This document shows positions 1 through 9,023 of a stretch of 64,000 bases of DNA, one piece after another; position 1 is the stretch's first letter; each line of letters starts with the position of its first letter. The stretch comes from Clostridia bacterium. GTDB lineage: Bacteria > Bacillota_A > Clostridia > Oscillospirales > CAG-272. The translations under genes were made by a program, and so were the position numbers. The notes beneath the pieces were generated by a model. It saw nothing but the letters and a program-made list of their open reading frames with translations, ran no database searches and was not told the DNA's origin. The DNA lies in the NCBI GenBank assembly GCA_017501345.1, contig JAFVXC010000043.1, positions 62,001-126,000 on the forward strand, read 5' to 3'.

Positions 1-13
1 TTTGAGAGATATA

Positions 14-2047
14 TTACTCTGCGTCGGTTGCCTCGGTTGCTTCCTCAACAGCCTCTTCAGCCGTCTCAGCAGCCTCCTGAAGAACTGCCTTGATGGACAG
101 GCTGATTCTTCTGTCCTTGCCGTTCTCCTCGATACCGATGATCTTCGCCTCGACCTCGTCGCCGAGTGCGAGAACGTCCTCGGGCTTCTCAATACGCTGA
201 AGCGCGATCTGAGAAATGTGGATCAGACCGTCCACACCGTCAACGATCTCTGCGAACGCGCCGAAGGGCTTGATATTCACGATCTTTACGGTTACAACGT
301 CGCCAACCTGATAGTTGTTCGAGAAGATGTACCAGGGGTTGGTCTCCTCGGTCTTGTAGCCGAGCGAGATGCGCTTCTTCTCTGCGTCAAAGCTCTTAAC
401 GAATACCTTGATCTCGTCGCCGATCGAAACGACAGCGGCAGGGGAAGGAATGTCTCTCCAGGAAAGCTCGGACTTGTGTACCATACCGTCAACACCGCCG
501 AGATCGACGAATGCGCCGTAAGAGGTCATGCTCTTAACGGTACCGACGTAGGACTTGCCCTCCTCGATATTTGCCCAGAACTCTGCTTCCTTTGCAGCTC
601 TCTCTTCTGCGAGAACGCTCTTGATCGAGCCGATCGCCTTCTTACCGGGCTTCACCTCGATGATACGGAAGCCGACCTCAGTGCCAACGAGACCGGAGAA
701 ATCTCCGCCCTTCGGAACACCGGTCTGGGATGCGGGAATGAATACACGGTGGCCCGAAACACGAACCACAACGCCACCCTTAACAGCCTCGGAAACGACT
801 GCGGTGAGAACGGTTCTCTCTTCCTTTGCAGCCTCGATGACCTTCCAGCTTCTGTCAGCGTCAATGCGCTTCTTCGACAGAGTTGCGACGCCTTCAACGT
901 CGTTTACGCGGATAACGAATGCTTCAATTTCGTCACCGACCTTGTAGGTTTCACTATACTTCACGGAAGTATCGTCGTCAGACTTGATGACGCCGGTAAC
1001 TTTTACGCCGAGGTCGAGCTGGATCTCAAGGTCTGTAACTGCGGTCACAATACCTTTGACGGTATCTCCTGTGTTTATAGTTTTGAGAGACTCTTCGAGC
1101 ATAGAGCTGAAGTCTTCTTCTCTGATTTCTGCTTCACTCATGGTTTTGAATACCTCCTGTATTAACGCCTGCGGGGTGGAAGCGCCCGCGACGATCCCTA
1201 CTCTTTGGTAGGAGGACGGAATGAAATCTTGAGAGAGCAGATCGGCGGCAGTATCTACCTGCACGGTATTCCTGCAGTTCTGGCGGCACACAGCATACAG
1301 CTTCTTTGTGTTGGAGCTTTGCCGTCCGCCGATGACAACGATACAATCACATTCTTGTGCAAGAGACGCAGCTTCGGTCTGTCTTTCTTCCGTCACAACA
1401 CATATTGTATCAAATATTTTAATATTTGTGAAGAGGTTTTTTGAAAAATCCTCACATTTTCTCCATTCCGACAGTTTTTGGGTGGTCTGCGCAGCCAAAA
1501 TTGGGGTTTTTGTACAAGACACATTGATCGTTTTATCCGAAATCGCCGTTTCAAAGGCTTGATAATCAGAAAAAACGTGCTTTTCCCCCTTCACATAGCT
1601 GAGGATCCCCTCTACCTCGGGGTGCTTCTCATCTCCGAGAAGCAAGAATACCGTGTCGTCTCCCGTCTCTCTCTCAGCGATCCTGTGGATCTTCGAAACG
1701 TACGGGCAGGTGCAGTCCTTGTATCTGAAATGGGGATTCTTTGCGGCGTAGCCCTTTAAGATCCCGAGCGTTTCCTTCACGATCCCGTGAGCACGGATAA
1801 ACACCCTGACGGGCGATGCCTCAGTCGCCGAATCCGCAAGCGCTGCGAGATCTGATGCATTAACGTTCAAAACGCCTCGCTCCGCGAGCCCTTTATTATA
1901 CACGTCATTGTGAATGAGATGCCCAAGGGTGCAAATACGCTCTCCGGGAAGAGCCTCCATAAGAGCCTCCTCGATTGCGTCAGTGGCGCGCTTCACGCCG
2001 AAGCAAAAGCCCGCGTGACGTGCAACGGTTACGAAAGGATGTGCCAT
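14..2047 (-). CDS. ispH-rpsA: IspH-ribosomal protein S1 fusion (HMBPP reductase / S1)
   Basis: 677-aa bifunctional protein. Residues 1-300 are IspH (LytB), the 4Fe-4S enzyme that reduces HMBPP to IPP and DMAPP in the last step of the MEP isoprenoid pathway. The three expected cluster cysteines are visible: C15 in HAGFCFGVKRA, C114 in DCTCP and C216 in DTICVVTEERQ, with GGRQSSNTKKL following. Residues about 330-665 carry four S1 RNA-binding repeats, the last two most canonical (GAFVDLGGVDGMVH, GAFAEIVDGVDGLIH). The tail is Glu/Ala-rich. The ATG at 2047 is preferred over the in-frame ATG at 2101 because it starts the conserved IspH N-terminus and has GGAG just upstream, inside the end of plsC. 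It starts 4 nt after plsC stops and is last in the RpiR-flavoprotein-cmk-plsC operon. This fusion is a known clostridial architecture. Confidence 0.95.
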   Translation of the reverse strand: MAHPFVTVARHAGFCFGVKRATDAIEEALMEALPGERICTLGHLIHNDVYNKGLAERGVLNVNASDLAALADSATEASPVRVFIRAHGIVKETLGILKGYAAKNPHFRYKDCTCPYVSKIHRIAERETGDDTVFLLLGDEKHPEVEGILSYVKGEKHVFSDYQAFETAISDKTINVSCTKTPILAAQTTQKLSEWRKCEDFSKNLFTNIKIFDTICVVTEERQTEAASLAQECDCIVVIGGRQSSNTKKLYAVCRQNCRNTVQVDTAADLLSQDFIPSSYQRVGIVAGASTPQALIQEVFKTMSEAEIREEDFSSMLEESLKTINTGDTVKGIVTAVTDLEIQLDLGVKVTGVIKSDDDTSVKYSETYKVGDEIEAFVIRVNDVEGVATLSKKRIDADRSWKVIEAAKEERTVLTAVVSEAVKGGVVVRVSGHRVFIPASQTGVPKGGDFSGLVGTEVGFRIIEVKPGKKAIGSIKSVLAEERAAKEAEFWANIEEGKSYVGTVKSMTSYGAFVDLGGVDGMVHKSELSWRDIPSPAAVVSIGDEIKVFVKSFDAEKKRISLGYKTEETNPWYIFSNNYQVGDVVTVKIVNIKPFGAFAEIVDGVDGLIHISQIALQRIEKPEDVLALGDEVEAKIIGIEENGKDRRISLSIKAVLQEAAETAEEAVEEATEATDAE

Positions 2048-2051
2048 TCTC

Positions 2052-2660
2052 TTACTCCAGCTCTGCGATACGGTTGCGGATAATCTCGGTAACGCGCGCA
2101 TACTCGCCCGATGCCTCGGGATCGTACGCGAGCTCCTCCACAGTGATCGGCCTTCCGATGATCAGTTCATTTTTGCGGAAGGGGCGGTAGCGATCGCCCT
2201 TCATTTTAATGCGGACGGGGATGATCGGAACGCCTGCCTTCAGAGAGATCATAGCCGCTCCCGGCTTCAGGGGTGTCTCGGCGATCGTCTGACCGCGGCG
2301 GCGCGTCCCCTGCGGAAAGACACAAACACTGTCGCCGTCCTGCAGCATACGGATGGTTGCCTTGATCGTTCCCGTATTTCCGCCGCTTCGATCGATCGGG
2401 TAAGCGCCGAGTGCGCGGATCAGCTGTGCGAGAACGGGGATCTTAAAGAGCTCCTTCTTCGCCATAATATGGATCTTCTGCCTGAAGCCTGCGCAAATGA
2501 TGATCGGATCGATCCAACAGACGTGATTCGAGCAGATCATATACGCCGTCGTGTCCTTCGGGATATTCTCCCTCCCACGCACGCGGATGTTCAGAATGAA
2601 CTTGACGGGCAGGACGAACAGCGTGCGGACGAGCTTATAGCCAAACGGCACCTTTTTCAT
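2052..2660 (-). CDS. plsC: 1-acyl-sn-glycerol-3-phosphate acyltransferase
   Basis: 202-aa membrane-associated acyltransferase that converts lysophosphatidic acid to phosphatidic acid in phospholipid synthesis. The catalytic HX4D motif is NHVCWID (H46, D51) and the glycerol-phosphate binding motif is FPQGTRRRG. A hydrophobic N-terminal stretch (VRTLFVLPVKFIL) is a likely membrane anchor. Length is normal for the family. Its ATG overlaps the cmk stop by 4 nt (ATGA), so the two are translationally coupled. The cmk-plsC-ispH/rpsA order is a common clostridial arrangement. Confidence 0.93.
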   Translation of the reverse strand: MKKVPFGYKLVRTLFVLPVKFILNIRVRGRENIPKDTTAYMICSNHVCWIDPIIICAGFRQKIHIMAKKELFKIPVLAQLIRALGAYPIDRSGGNTGTIKATIRMLQDGDSVCVFPQGTRRRGQTIAETPLKPGAAMISLKAGVPIIPVRIKMKGDRYRPFRKNELIIGRPITVEELAYDPEASGEYARVTEIIRNRIAELE

Positions 2661-3352
2661 ACGGAACCTCCGACGAGCGAGGGGATCTTTTCCTTGATGA
2701 TCGTAAGGATCGCGTCAACGCCCTCGTCGACCGTCATTCCCGAGTTGTCAAAGTGGATCGCATCGGGTGCGGGAACGGCGGGTGCGACCGCACGGCTTCT
2801 GTCATTTCCGTCGCGAAGCTCCATTTCACGGAGCACGTCCTCGTAGACGACGGTCTGCCCCTTTTCCGCAAGCTCGTTATAGCGGCGGCGCGCGCGTGCC
2901 TCGATCGATGCGGTCAGAAATATTTTCACGTCAGCATTCGGCAAAATGACCGTACCGATATCCCGTCCGTCCATAATGACCGAGTTTTCCCGCGCGATCG
3001 ACTTCTGCGTTTCAAGCAGGAAGGCGCGCACCTCGGGGATCGCAGAGACCGCCGAGGCATAGAGCGACATTTCGGGCGTTCGGATCCTGTCGCCGAGGTC
3101 CTCTTCGTTGAGATAAACGTGCTGTGAGCCATTTTCGTAACGAACCTTAATATCGATCAGAGGAAGAAGAGCCGAAACCGCATCTGCGTCCTTCGGATCG
3201 ACCTCTTTCTGTCTCACAAAGAACCCGACCGTACGGTACAGGGCGCCCGTATCAACGTATACAATGCCCAGCCGCTTTGCGACCGCCTTTGCAAGCGTAC
3301 TCTTGCCCGCGCCGCTCGGACCGTCTACGGCGATTTGATAGTGCGTCATCAT
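2657..3352 (-). CDS. cmk: cytidylate kinase
   Basis: 231-aa CMP/dCMP kinase of pyrimidine salvage and nucleotide synthesis. The P-loop GPSGAGKST lies near the N-terminus, followed by the VDTGALYRTV segment and the MDGRDIGTVILP signature of Cmk. The start is one of two tandem ATG codons (3352 or 3349); AAGGAG lies 6 nt before the first. It is separated from the upstream flavoprotein gene by 36 nt and overlaps plsC by 4 nt, so it belongs to the same operon. Confidence 0.96.
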   Translation of the reverse strand: MMTHYQIAVDGPSGAGKSTLAKAVAKRLGIVYVDTGALYRTVGFFVRQKEVDPKDADAVSALLPLIDIKVRYENGSQHVYLNEEDLGDRIRTPEMSLYASAVSAIPEVRAFLLETQKSIARENSVIMDGRDIGTVILPNADVKIFLTASIEARARRRYNELAEKGQTVVYEDVLREMELRDGNDRSRAVAPAVPAPDAIHFDNSGMTVDEGVDAILTIIKEKIPSLVGGSV

Positions 3353-3388
3353 ATATTACTCCTTATCTCTGATTCATTATCGGAAAAC

Positions 3389-4648
3389 TCACTCCGCCGC
3401 GCTTTCGCCCGCGAGGACGCCCGTTGCAAATGCGATCTGGAGGTTATAGCCCCCCGTGTAGGCGTCGAGATCAAGCACCTCGCCCGCGAAATAAAGCCCC
3501 GACACGAGCTTTGACTGCATTGTTTTCGGATCGATCTCACGTACCGAAACGCCGCCGCGCGTGACGATCGCCTCGTCAATCGGTCGGAAGCCGCTGATCT
3601 TTACCGTGAGATGCTTTAAGAGATGCCCGAGCGCGAGCCTTTCCTCTCTCGTGATCTCGTGTACCTTTCTTCGCTCGCCGATGCCCGAAAGAGAGACGAT
3701 CGGTGCGATCAGCTTTTGCGGAAGGAGATCGGACAGCGCGTTGATGAGATCTCTGTTTCTATACCTTGTAAAATCCGAGCGAATACGCTCGTCAAGCGTT
3801 TTGTCGTCGAGCGCAGGCTTCAGGTCGATCTCTGCCGTATATTTTCCCGCATAGATACCGTCAAGATGCGCCGACGCAGACAAAACGAGCGGTCCTGTCA
3901 GCCCGAAATGCGTGAACATCATTTCACCAAAATCCTCGAAGATCTGCTTCCTTGCTCCGTCTTCCGTGCTTTCGAACATCCGAAGCGTCACGTTCTTCAG
4001 TGAAAGCCCCTGAAGCGAGGCACACAGCCGTCCCTCCGCAACAATTGGCACGAGAGAGGGCGCGATCTCGGTGACAGTATGTCCTGCGGCGCGTGCAAAG
4101 CGATAGCCGTCGCCGTCCGAGCCCGTGCGTGGATAAGATTTTCCACCCGTTGCAACGATCACGGCATCTCCCGCGATCGTTTCCTTCTCGGTCACGACCC
4201 CGACAGCACGTTTCTTGCCGTCCGCAAGCGTTTCAAACGCGATCGAGCGCACCTTGTCGCGCACGATCCTCACGCCACAGTCGCGACAATGCTGCACAAG
4301 CGCGTTCGCGACGTCGTTCGCCTTATCGGACACGGGAAATACACGCCGACCTCTCTCGACCTTAAGCGGAACGCCGATCATCTCGAAAAAGCTCTGCGTA
4401 TCGGCAGGTGAGAAGCGCGCAAGTGCGGCATAGAGAAAGCGCGGATTGCGCGGAACGTTTCGGAGGAACTCCTCCCTGTCGCAGTCATTCGTAACGTTGC
4501 ACCGCCCCTTGCCCGTGATGCGGAGCTTTACACCAAGACGCTCGTTCCGATCAATCAAAATGACCGACGCGCCCGTATAGGATGCGTGAACGGCGGCGAG
4601 CATTCCCGAAGCACCGCCGCCTATGATGATAACCTTTTTTCCGTCCAT
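3389..4648 (-). CDS. HI0933/BaiN-family NAD(P)/FAD-dependent oxidoreductase
   Basis: 419-aa flavoprotein of the HI0933 (YhiN/BaiN) family. The N-terminal dinucleotide-binding fold reads VIIIGGGASGMLAAVHAS, followed by the family signature around RLGVKLRITGKGRCNVTN. A C-terminal FAD contact GLYFAGEVLDLDAYTGGYNLQ is typical. The physiological substrate of most members is unknown; some reduce bile-acid intermediates, but nothing here points to that. The ATG overlaps the stop of the RpiR gene by 1 nt (TAATG), showing tight coupling. It is the second gene of the five-gene operon. Confidence 0.9.
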   Translation of the reverse strand: MDGKKVIIIGGGASGMLAAVHASYTGASVILIDRNERLGVKLRITGKGRCNVTNDCDREEFLRNVPRNPRFLYAALARFSPADTQSFFEMIGVPLKVERGRRVFPVSDKANDVANALVQHCRDCGVRIVRDKVRSIAFETLADGKKRAVGVVTEKETIAGDAVIVATGGKSYPRTGSDGDGYRFARAAGHTVTEIAPSLVPIVAEGRLCASLQGLSLKNVTLRMFESTEDGARKQIFEDFGEMMFTHFGLTGPLVLSASAHLDGIYAGKYTAEIDLKPALDDKTLDERIRSDFTRYRNRDLINALSDLLPQKLIAPIVSLSGIGERRKVHEITREERLALGHLLKHLTVKISGFRPIDEAIVTRGGVSVREIDPKTMQSKLVSGLYFAGEVLDLDAYTGGYNLQIAFATGVLAGESAAE

Positions 4649-5571
4649 TATTCCTTCCGCTTCTTCGTCTTTTTGCGGGTAGCGACCTGCTCAATGTACT
4701 TGCCGTCCGAGCCCTCGCTCTTCTCATATACGTCGTAATCGTCCCAGATCTGCTCAAGCTCACGGAGACGTACGGTAAGCTCGTCCTGCTTTTTGCGTGA
4801 CAGCGCTGCGATCAGCGCATTGATCACGCTGAGGGGCGCGACAAGCGAATCGACAAACGATACCATATCACTCTGTGCGATGAGAAGCTGATCGGCATAC
4901 TCCGCGATCGGAGAATTGTCGCTATCGGTAAGCGCCACAACGTCCGCGCCCGCGCGGTGTGCAAACTCGACCGCGTTCGAGATACGCGTTGAGTAACGCG
5001 GAAAGCTGATCGCGATCATCACGTCTTCCTTGCCGACGCGCATGATCTGCTCAAACATCTCGCTTCCCGAGGTCGTCTGTACGAATTTGACGTCATCGAA
5101 TATCATACGGAGATTGAAATTCAAAAATCCCGCGAGGGTAGATGCCGAGCGAACGCCGATGATGTAAATGCGCTTCGCCTCCGTGATCCTTTCGACCGCC
5201 TCCGCGAACGCCCTTCTGTCGATCGCGTCCATCGTGTAGCGGATCTTCTCCGCGTCGGACACGAGCACCTTGTCAAGCACGTCGCCGTCACCGATCAGGG
5301 TATTCGTAACCTCCATACGCTGTACCGAGGTCAGGCGGGTACGGATCATCTTCTGCAGCGCATCCTGCATTTCGGGATAGCCCTCGAAGTCAAGCTCGTT
5401 CGCAAAGCGCACAACGGTCGATTCAGACACGCCGACGAGCTTACCGAGCTTTGCCGCAGTAAGGTACGCCGCCTTATCGTAGTGCTCGATGATATATCCC
5501 GCGATCTGCTTTTGTCCCTTCGAGAAGGTGGGCATTCTCTCTTCTATTATCGTCAGTAAATCCTGTTTCAC
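4648..5571 (-). CDS. MurR/RpiR-family transcriptional regulator
   Basis: 307-aa regulator with an N-terminal HTH_6 domain (about residues 1-77; KLGKLVGVSESTVVRFANEL is the recognition region) and a C-terminal SIS sugar-phosphate-binding domain (about 110-250). An upstream in-frame ATG exists at 5676, but GTG at 5571 is chosen because GGAGG lies 7 nt before it and because the longer start would begin inside the promoter -35. The family usually senses phosphosugars. Here it heads an operon with cmk, plsC and ispH-rpsA, so its ligand and targets are not obvious from context. The C-terminal tail is basic (RKKTKKRKE). Confidence 0.9.
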   Translation of the reverse strand: MKQDLLTIIEERMPTFSKGQKQIAGYIIEHYDKAAYLTAAKLGKLVGVSESTVVRFANELDFEGYPEMQDALQKMIRTRLTSVQRMEVTNTLIGDGDVLDKVLVSDAEKIRYTMDAIDRRAFAEAVERITEAKRIYIIGVRSASTLAGFLNFNLRMIFDDVKFVQTTSGSEMFEQIMRVGKEDVMIAISFPRYSTRISNAVEFAHRAGADVVALTDSDNSPIAEYADQLLIAQSDMVSFVDSLVAPLSVINALIAALSRKKQDELTVRLRELEQIWDDYDVYEKSEGSDGKYIEQVATRKKTKKRKE

Positions 5572-5647
5572 GGTATTCCCTCCGCGTTGTGCGTGCCGAA
5601 GCGTTCCGGGAAAAAAGCGCACGAACTTCCTTCTTTTATTTTTATTC

Positions 5648-5676
5648 ATTATAGCATATACCATTCGGAAAGTCAA
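5648..5676 (-). promoter_or_regulatory. sigma-A-type promoter of the RpiR-cmk-ispH operon
   Basis: On the minus strand TTGACT (5676-5671) is followed after exactly 17 nt by TATAAT (5653-5648). It lies 77 nt upstream of the chosen GTG start, which supports that start over the longer ATG reading. Confidence 0.85.
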
Positions 5677-5702
5677 GCAAAATCCGATATTTCGAGCGGG
5701 CG

Positions 5703-5739
5703 AAGAGAAAGAGAGCCCACACCGAGGGCGCGGACTCTC
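5703..5739 (-). terminator. probable intrinsic terminator after the ECF gene
   Basis: On the minus strand an 8-bp stem (GAGAGTCC / GGGCTCTC with one G-U pair) is followed by TTTCTCTT. It sits 13 nt after the ECF gene stop and upstream of the RpiR promoter. Confidence 0.6.
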
Positions 5740-5751
5740 CGAAATACAATT

Positions 5752-6369
5752 TTATTTTCTGACAACCTTTTCGACCGCATGAACGACACGCTCGAGCGAG
5801 GGGGCAAAAATCATGTTGAAGAGGAACTCGAAAATGAAATTCCAGCCCGCACAGCCGATGAAGAGGAAGTAGATCGCCGTGCCGCCAAGTCCCGCTGCCG
5901 CCATGAAGCCCTCGATCGTACCGAGGATCGTGAGGCAGCCGAGAATGAAGATTCCCGTATTGACGATCGGGGTAACCGCCGCCGCAACAAAAACCGCGAC
6001 GAGCTGATTCTTTCCGCGCAGGAGCTTATAGACAAGTCCCGTGAGGAAGCCCGCGAGTGCGCCCTTACCGAAGCAGATCAGCGCCGTGACGATCGGATTC
6101 TCCTGAAAGAGAAAGAGGGTAAAAAAGTCCATGCCGAGCACGCCGCCGCCGATGTACGCAACGCCGCCGAACACAAGTCCGAGCCACAGGCCCGCCCACG
6201 GTCCGAGGATCATCGCACCGAGCGCGATCGGGATGAGAACGAGGCTGACCGACGTTCCGAGGAAGGGGATCTTGATCGCCGTTCCCGTCAACTGAAGGAT
6301 CAGAACGATCGCTGTCAGCACCGCAAGTGCCACCGTTTTGTAGATGGCCTCATGTCTGTTTTTTTTCAT
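5752..6369 (-). CDS. ECF transporter S component (possibly for pantothenate)
   Basis: 205-aa hydrophobic protein with about six predicted membrane segments, typical of the substrate-binding S component of energy-coupling factor vitamin transporters. The early segment LILQLTGTAIKIPFLGTSVSLVLIPIALG is characteristic. The start has AAAGGA 6 nt upstream of ATG. It follows coaX (pantothenate kinase) by 147 nt on the same strand. That neighbourhood makes a pantothenate carrier a reasonable guess, but it is inference from context only. No ATPase or T component genes are nearby, so it would share a common energising module. Confidence 0.85.
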   Translation of the reverse strand: MKKNRHEAIYKTVALAVLTAIVLILQLTGTAIKIPFLGTSVSLVLIPIALGAMILGPWAGLWLGLVFGGVAYIGGGVLGMDFFTLFLFQENPIVTALICFGKGALAGFLTGLVYKLLRGKNQLVAVFVAAAVTPIVNTGIFILGCLTILGTIEGFMAAAGLGGTAIYFLFIGCAGWNFIFEFLFNMIFAPSLERVVHAVEKVVRK

Positions 6370-6516
6370 AAAAAGTCCTTTCTGCCGTTCCGTCTCATAC
6401 GGATACAGCGAAAAAATGTATTATAGATCGCACGTCACGGCCCGTAAGATCTGCGTTTTCGCGGTACCTTCAAGCCCTCGCGCGTTTCTATCTTAGAATG
6501 ATTTTTCTCTTCCGAT

Positions 6517-7329
6517 TTACTTTTTCTTTCCGTTCAGCCGCCACATCTCCATAAGTCCCGTAAGGGTGAGGAGGGGCAGGTGAACGTATTCCCTCGGAAG
6601 AAGGGAGAGAAGCTCCTCCGCGCATCCTCCCGTCACAACAACGGAAGCATCTGCCGGGAGAGAAAGCTCTCGCTTGTACAGCTCGACAAGCCCTGTCACG
6701 GCGAGCGTCTGCCCGCGGATCACCCCCGATCGCATCGCGTCGGGGGTATTCTTCCCGACTGCGGGAAGTCCCGACCTCGGCGCAGCCGAGGTGCCCGCGG
6801 GCACGTCGGGCAAGAGGCCGGTATCCCCAAGCGCATCAAAGCTCATACGGACACCGGGCAGGATCGATGCACCAACGAATGCGGGAGATCCATCTCCATC
6901 GCCCGTCACGGCAGACACAACGGTCGCGGTTCCGAAATCGACGATCACACACGGCACACCGACCGCCCCGATCGCGCCCGCCGCGTTTGCGGCAAGGTCT
7001 GCGCCGAGCTCGGACGGATCGGAAAGTCTGATCGAAAAGCCGGTCTTCACACCGGGTCCAACGATGGTCACAGGAGCTTTCGTCAGCTTTTTTACGGCTG
7101 ACAGAAGCTTTCCCGTCACCGTCGGAACGACCGACGCAATGATAACACCGTCGATCTCAGTGACGTCACACCCGCACCGCTCGATCAGAGCAGACAGCGT
7201 GAGCGCGTACTCGTCAGCAGACCGCCGCTCGTCCGTACCGATGCCGAATTCGTGCTCCGGGAGGCCTTCCGCGTCGCGGAACAGACCGACGTGAATATTC
7301 GTGTTTCCGAGATCTATCGCAAGAAGCAT
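6517..7329 (-). CDS. coaX: type III pantothenate kinase
   Basis: 270-aa kinase for the first step of coenzyme A synthesis. The ASKHA-fold phosphate motif LLAIDLGNTNIHVG is at the N-terminus. The catalytic and potassium-site region GADLAANAAGAIG precedes VIVDFGTATVVSAV, both characteristic of CoaX rather than CoaA. Length is normal. AAAGGAAG precedes the ATG. A degenerate copy of the dispersed hairpin repeat lies just upstream (7365-7420), between this gene and the SCIFF maturase. Confidence 0.95.
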   Translation of the reverse strand: MLLAIDLGNTNIHVGLFRDAEGLPEHEFGIGTDERRSADEYALTLSALIERCGCDVTEIDGVIIASVVPTVTGKLLSAVKKLTKAPVTIVGPGVKTGFSIRLSDPSELGADLAANAAGAIGAVGVPCVIVDFGTATVVSAVTGDGDGSPAFVGASILPGVRMSFDALGDTGLLPDVPAGTSAAPRSGLPAVGKNTPDAMRSGVIRGQTLAVTGLVELYKRELSLPADASVVVTGGCAEELLSLLPREYVHLPLLTLTGLMEMWRLNGKKK

Positions 7330-7364
7330 AATGATCTTCCTTTCGCGTCTGTCCTTAAAAATCG

Positions 7365-7420
7365 TTTTTTACAAATGTTTTTGAAGATTCTTAAGCAGGG
7401 TGCAGGGATAGTGTCCTGCA
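7365..7420 (-). repeat. degenerate copy of modular hairpin repeat
   Basis: On the minus strand a GC-rich stem (TGCAGGAC-A...TCCCTGCA, 7420-7401) is followed by ACCCTGCTTAAG and ATCTTCAAAAACATTTG. This matches the order of modules in the better copies at 45050 and 25121, but the central long arm is missing. Confidence 0.6.
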
Positions 7421-7423
7421 TCA

Positions 7424-8800
7424 TCACTTCTCCATCGCCTCGGCGACCTTCACCATAATCGCGCACTCCATACGCTTCTTAAAGAGGCGGCAGCCGTACT
7501 CATAAATACCCTTGACCGAGCCCGTCGCGTGATATGCATTCGCCGCACACCCGCCCGAGCAATAAAGGCGCGCCCAGCAATCCTTGCAGTCCTCGCGCGC
7601 GTATGCGTTGCAGGAACGGAATTCCTCCTGGATCTCGGTATTTGTAACACCCTTCCAGATATCGCCGAGGAGATACTTCTCGTCACCGACGAACTGGTGG
7701 CAGGGGTAAAGATCGCCCCACGGCGTGACCGCCATATATTCGGTGCCCGAGCCGCATCCCGCAAGGCGCTTGTAGATGCACGGACCTCCGCTGAGATCGA
7801 TCATATAGTGATAGAAGGTCAGGGGCTTACCCTCCTTCTGCCGTTCGATCAGCTTGAGGGCGAGCTTTTCGTACTGCTCGTAGAGAATCGGAAGATCCTC
7901 CTCGGTCAGCGCATAAGGGTCTCCGGGAGCGCAAACGACGGGCTCCATCGACAGCTCGGTGAAGCCGAGGTCTGCCATGTGCATAATATCGTTGTAGAAA
8001 TCCGTGTTAAAATGCGTGTAGGTGCCGCGCATATAGTAGCCGCGGTCTCCTCTCTTCTTTACGAACTCCTTGAACTTCGGCACGATCACGTCGTAGCTTC
8101 CCTTGCCCGCGATGTTCTTACGCAGTCTGTCGTGCACCTCCCGTCTGCCGTCGAGCGACAGAACAACGTTATGGCACTCCTTGTTTGCAAACTCGATCAC
8201 GTCGTCGTCAACGAGCACGCCGTTCGTCGTCAGGGTAAAGCGGAAGTTCTTTCCCTTCTCCTTCTCGATCGACCGCGCGTACGCGACGAGCTCCTTTACG
8301 ACGTCGAAATTCATCAGTGGCTCGCCACCGAAGAAATCAACCTCAAGATTCGTGCGCGAGCCCGAATTTTCAACGAGAAAATCAAGCGCTCTCTTGCCCG
8401 TTTTAAAGGACATCAGCGCACGGTCGCCGTTGTATTTGCCCTGACTTGCAAAGCAGTATTCACAGTTGAGGTTGCAGGTATGCGCAACGTGCAGACAGAG
8501 TGCCTTCACAACGTTACTGCGGTTCTTGAAGTCTCCCGCGAGGCTCGCATAAGCATCCTCGGAGAACAGCTTGCCCGCGTTCTTCAGTTCCTCAACGTCC
8601 GCGATCGTGTCGCGGATCTCACTCTCCGATATCTCGGGAGAATCCTTGAATTTTTCAAGGCAATACTTTACGATCTCGTCGGGCTCATTCGACTCGTACT
8701 GCTCAATGACCGCCTTCGAGAGATCGTCCACCACGTGGATCGAGCCCGAATAGACGTCAAGCACGATGTTATAGCCGTTTAACGTATAGCTGTGTATCAT
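7424..8800 (-). CDS. SCIFF peptide maturase, thioether-forming radical SAM/SPASM enzyme
   Basis: 458-aa radical SAM protein that installs Cys sulfur to alpha-carbon thioether bonds in the SCIFF peptide (ranthipeptide class). The CX3CX2C SAM cluster motif is C109, C113, C116 (TCNLNCEYCFA). The C-terminal SPASM region holds the auxiliary-cluster cysteines, with GSGTEYMAVTPWGDLYPCHQF followed by the CNAYAREDCKDCWARLYCSGGC run. The N-terminus (about 1-95) is the PqqD-like peptide-recognition region expected of this family. The precursor gene lies 223 nt upstream on the same strand. The ribosome binding site before the ATG is weak; the nearest AAAGGAT is about 18 nt away. Confidence 0.95.
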   Translation of the reverse strand: MIHSYTLNGYNIVLDVYSGSIHVVDDLSKAVIEQYESNEPDEIVKYCLEKFKDSPEISESEIRDTIADVEELKNAGKLFSEDAYASLAGDFKNRSNVVKALCLHVAHTCNLNCEYCFASQGKYNGDRALMSFKTGKRALDFLVENSGSRTNLEVDFFGGEPLMNFDVVKELVAYARSIEKEKGKNFRFTLTTNGVLVDDDVIEFANKECHNVVLSLDGRREVHDRLRKNIAGKGSYDVIVPKFKEFVKKRGDRGYYMRGTYTHFNTDFYNDIMHMADLGFTELSMEPVVCAPGDPYALTEEDLPILYEQYEKLALKLIERQKEGKPLTFYHYMIDLSGGPCIYKRLAGCGSGTEYMAVTPWGDLYPCHQFVGDEKYLLGDIWKGVTNTEIQEEFRSCNAYAREDCKDCWARLYCSGGCAANAYHATGSVKGIYEYGCRLFKKRMECAIMVKVAEAMEK

Positions 8801-8845
8801 ATTTCGGATGTTATGATCCTTTCCTTTGTTTGATTGAGAGATATT

Positions 8846-8944
8846 CCCTCTCCGTCGCCTGCGGCGCCGCCTCTCCGAAAGGGAGAGGCTATTTACGCAA
8901 AGGCTCTCCCTCTCGGAGAGCTCCCGCGATAGCGGGTGAGAGGG
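8846..8944. repeat. 99-bp composite palindromic element
   Basis: The ends pair as CCCTCTC (8846-8852) and GAGAGGG (8938-8944). Inside are three local hairpins: CGCC/GGCG near 8855, CTCTCC-GAAA-GGGAGAG near 8871-8887, and CTCTC-GGAGAG plus CCCGC-GATA-GCGGG near 8911-8936. It resembles short non-autonomous palindromic elements common between genes in Clostridia. It lies between the SCIFF precursor terminator and the maturase start. Confidence 0.7.
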
Positions 8945-8955
8945 CGTCCCACCAT

Positions 8956-8996
8956 AGCAAAAACGCCGCCCGCCCGAAGGAGCGCAGCGGCATTTT
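8956..8996 (-). terminator. intrinsic terminator after the SCIFF precursor
   Basis: On the minus strand ATGCCGC (8993-8987) pairs with GCGGCGT (8969-8963), followed by TTTTTGC. It lies 28 nt past the SCIFF stop and before the maturase gene, so it may limit read-through into the maturase. Confidence 0.7.
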
Positions 8997-9023
8997 CTAT
9001 TTCAGCGAGCCGAAAAAGTTAAA

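Noticed and set aside
2052..2101. Longer N-terminus for IspH-S1 from ATG at 2101
   Set aside because: The extra residues overlap plsC and do not match IspH; the ATG at 2047 has a ribosome binding site.
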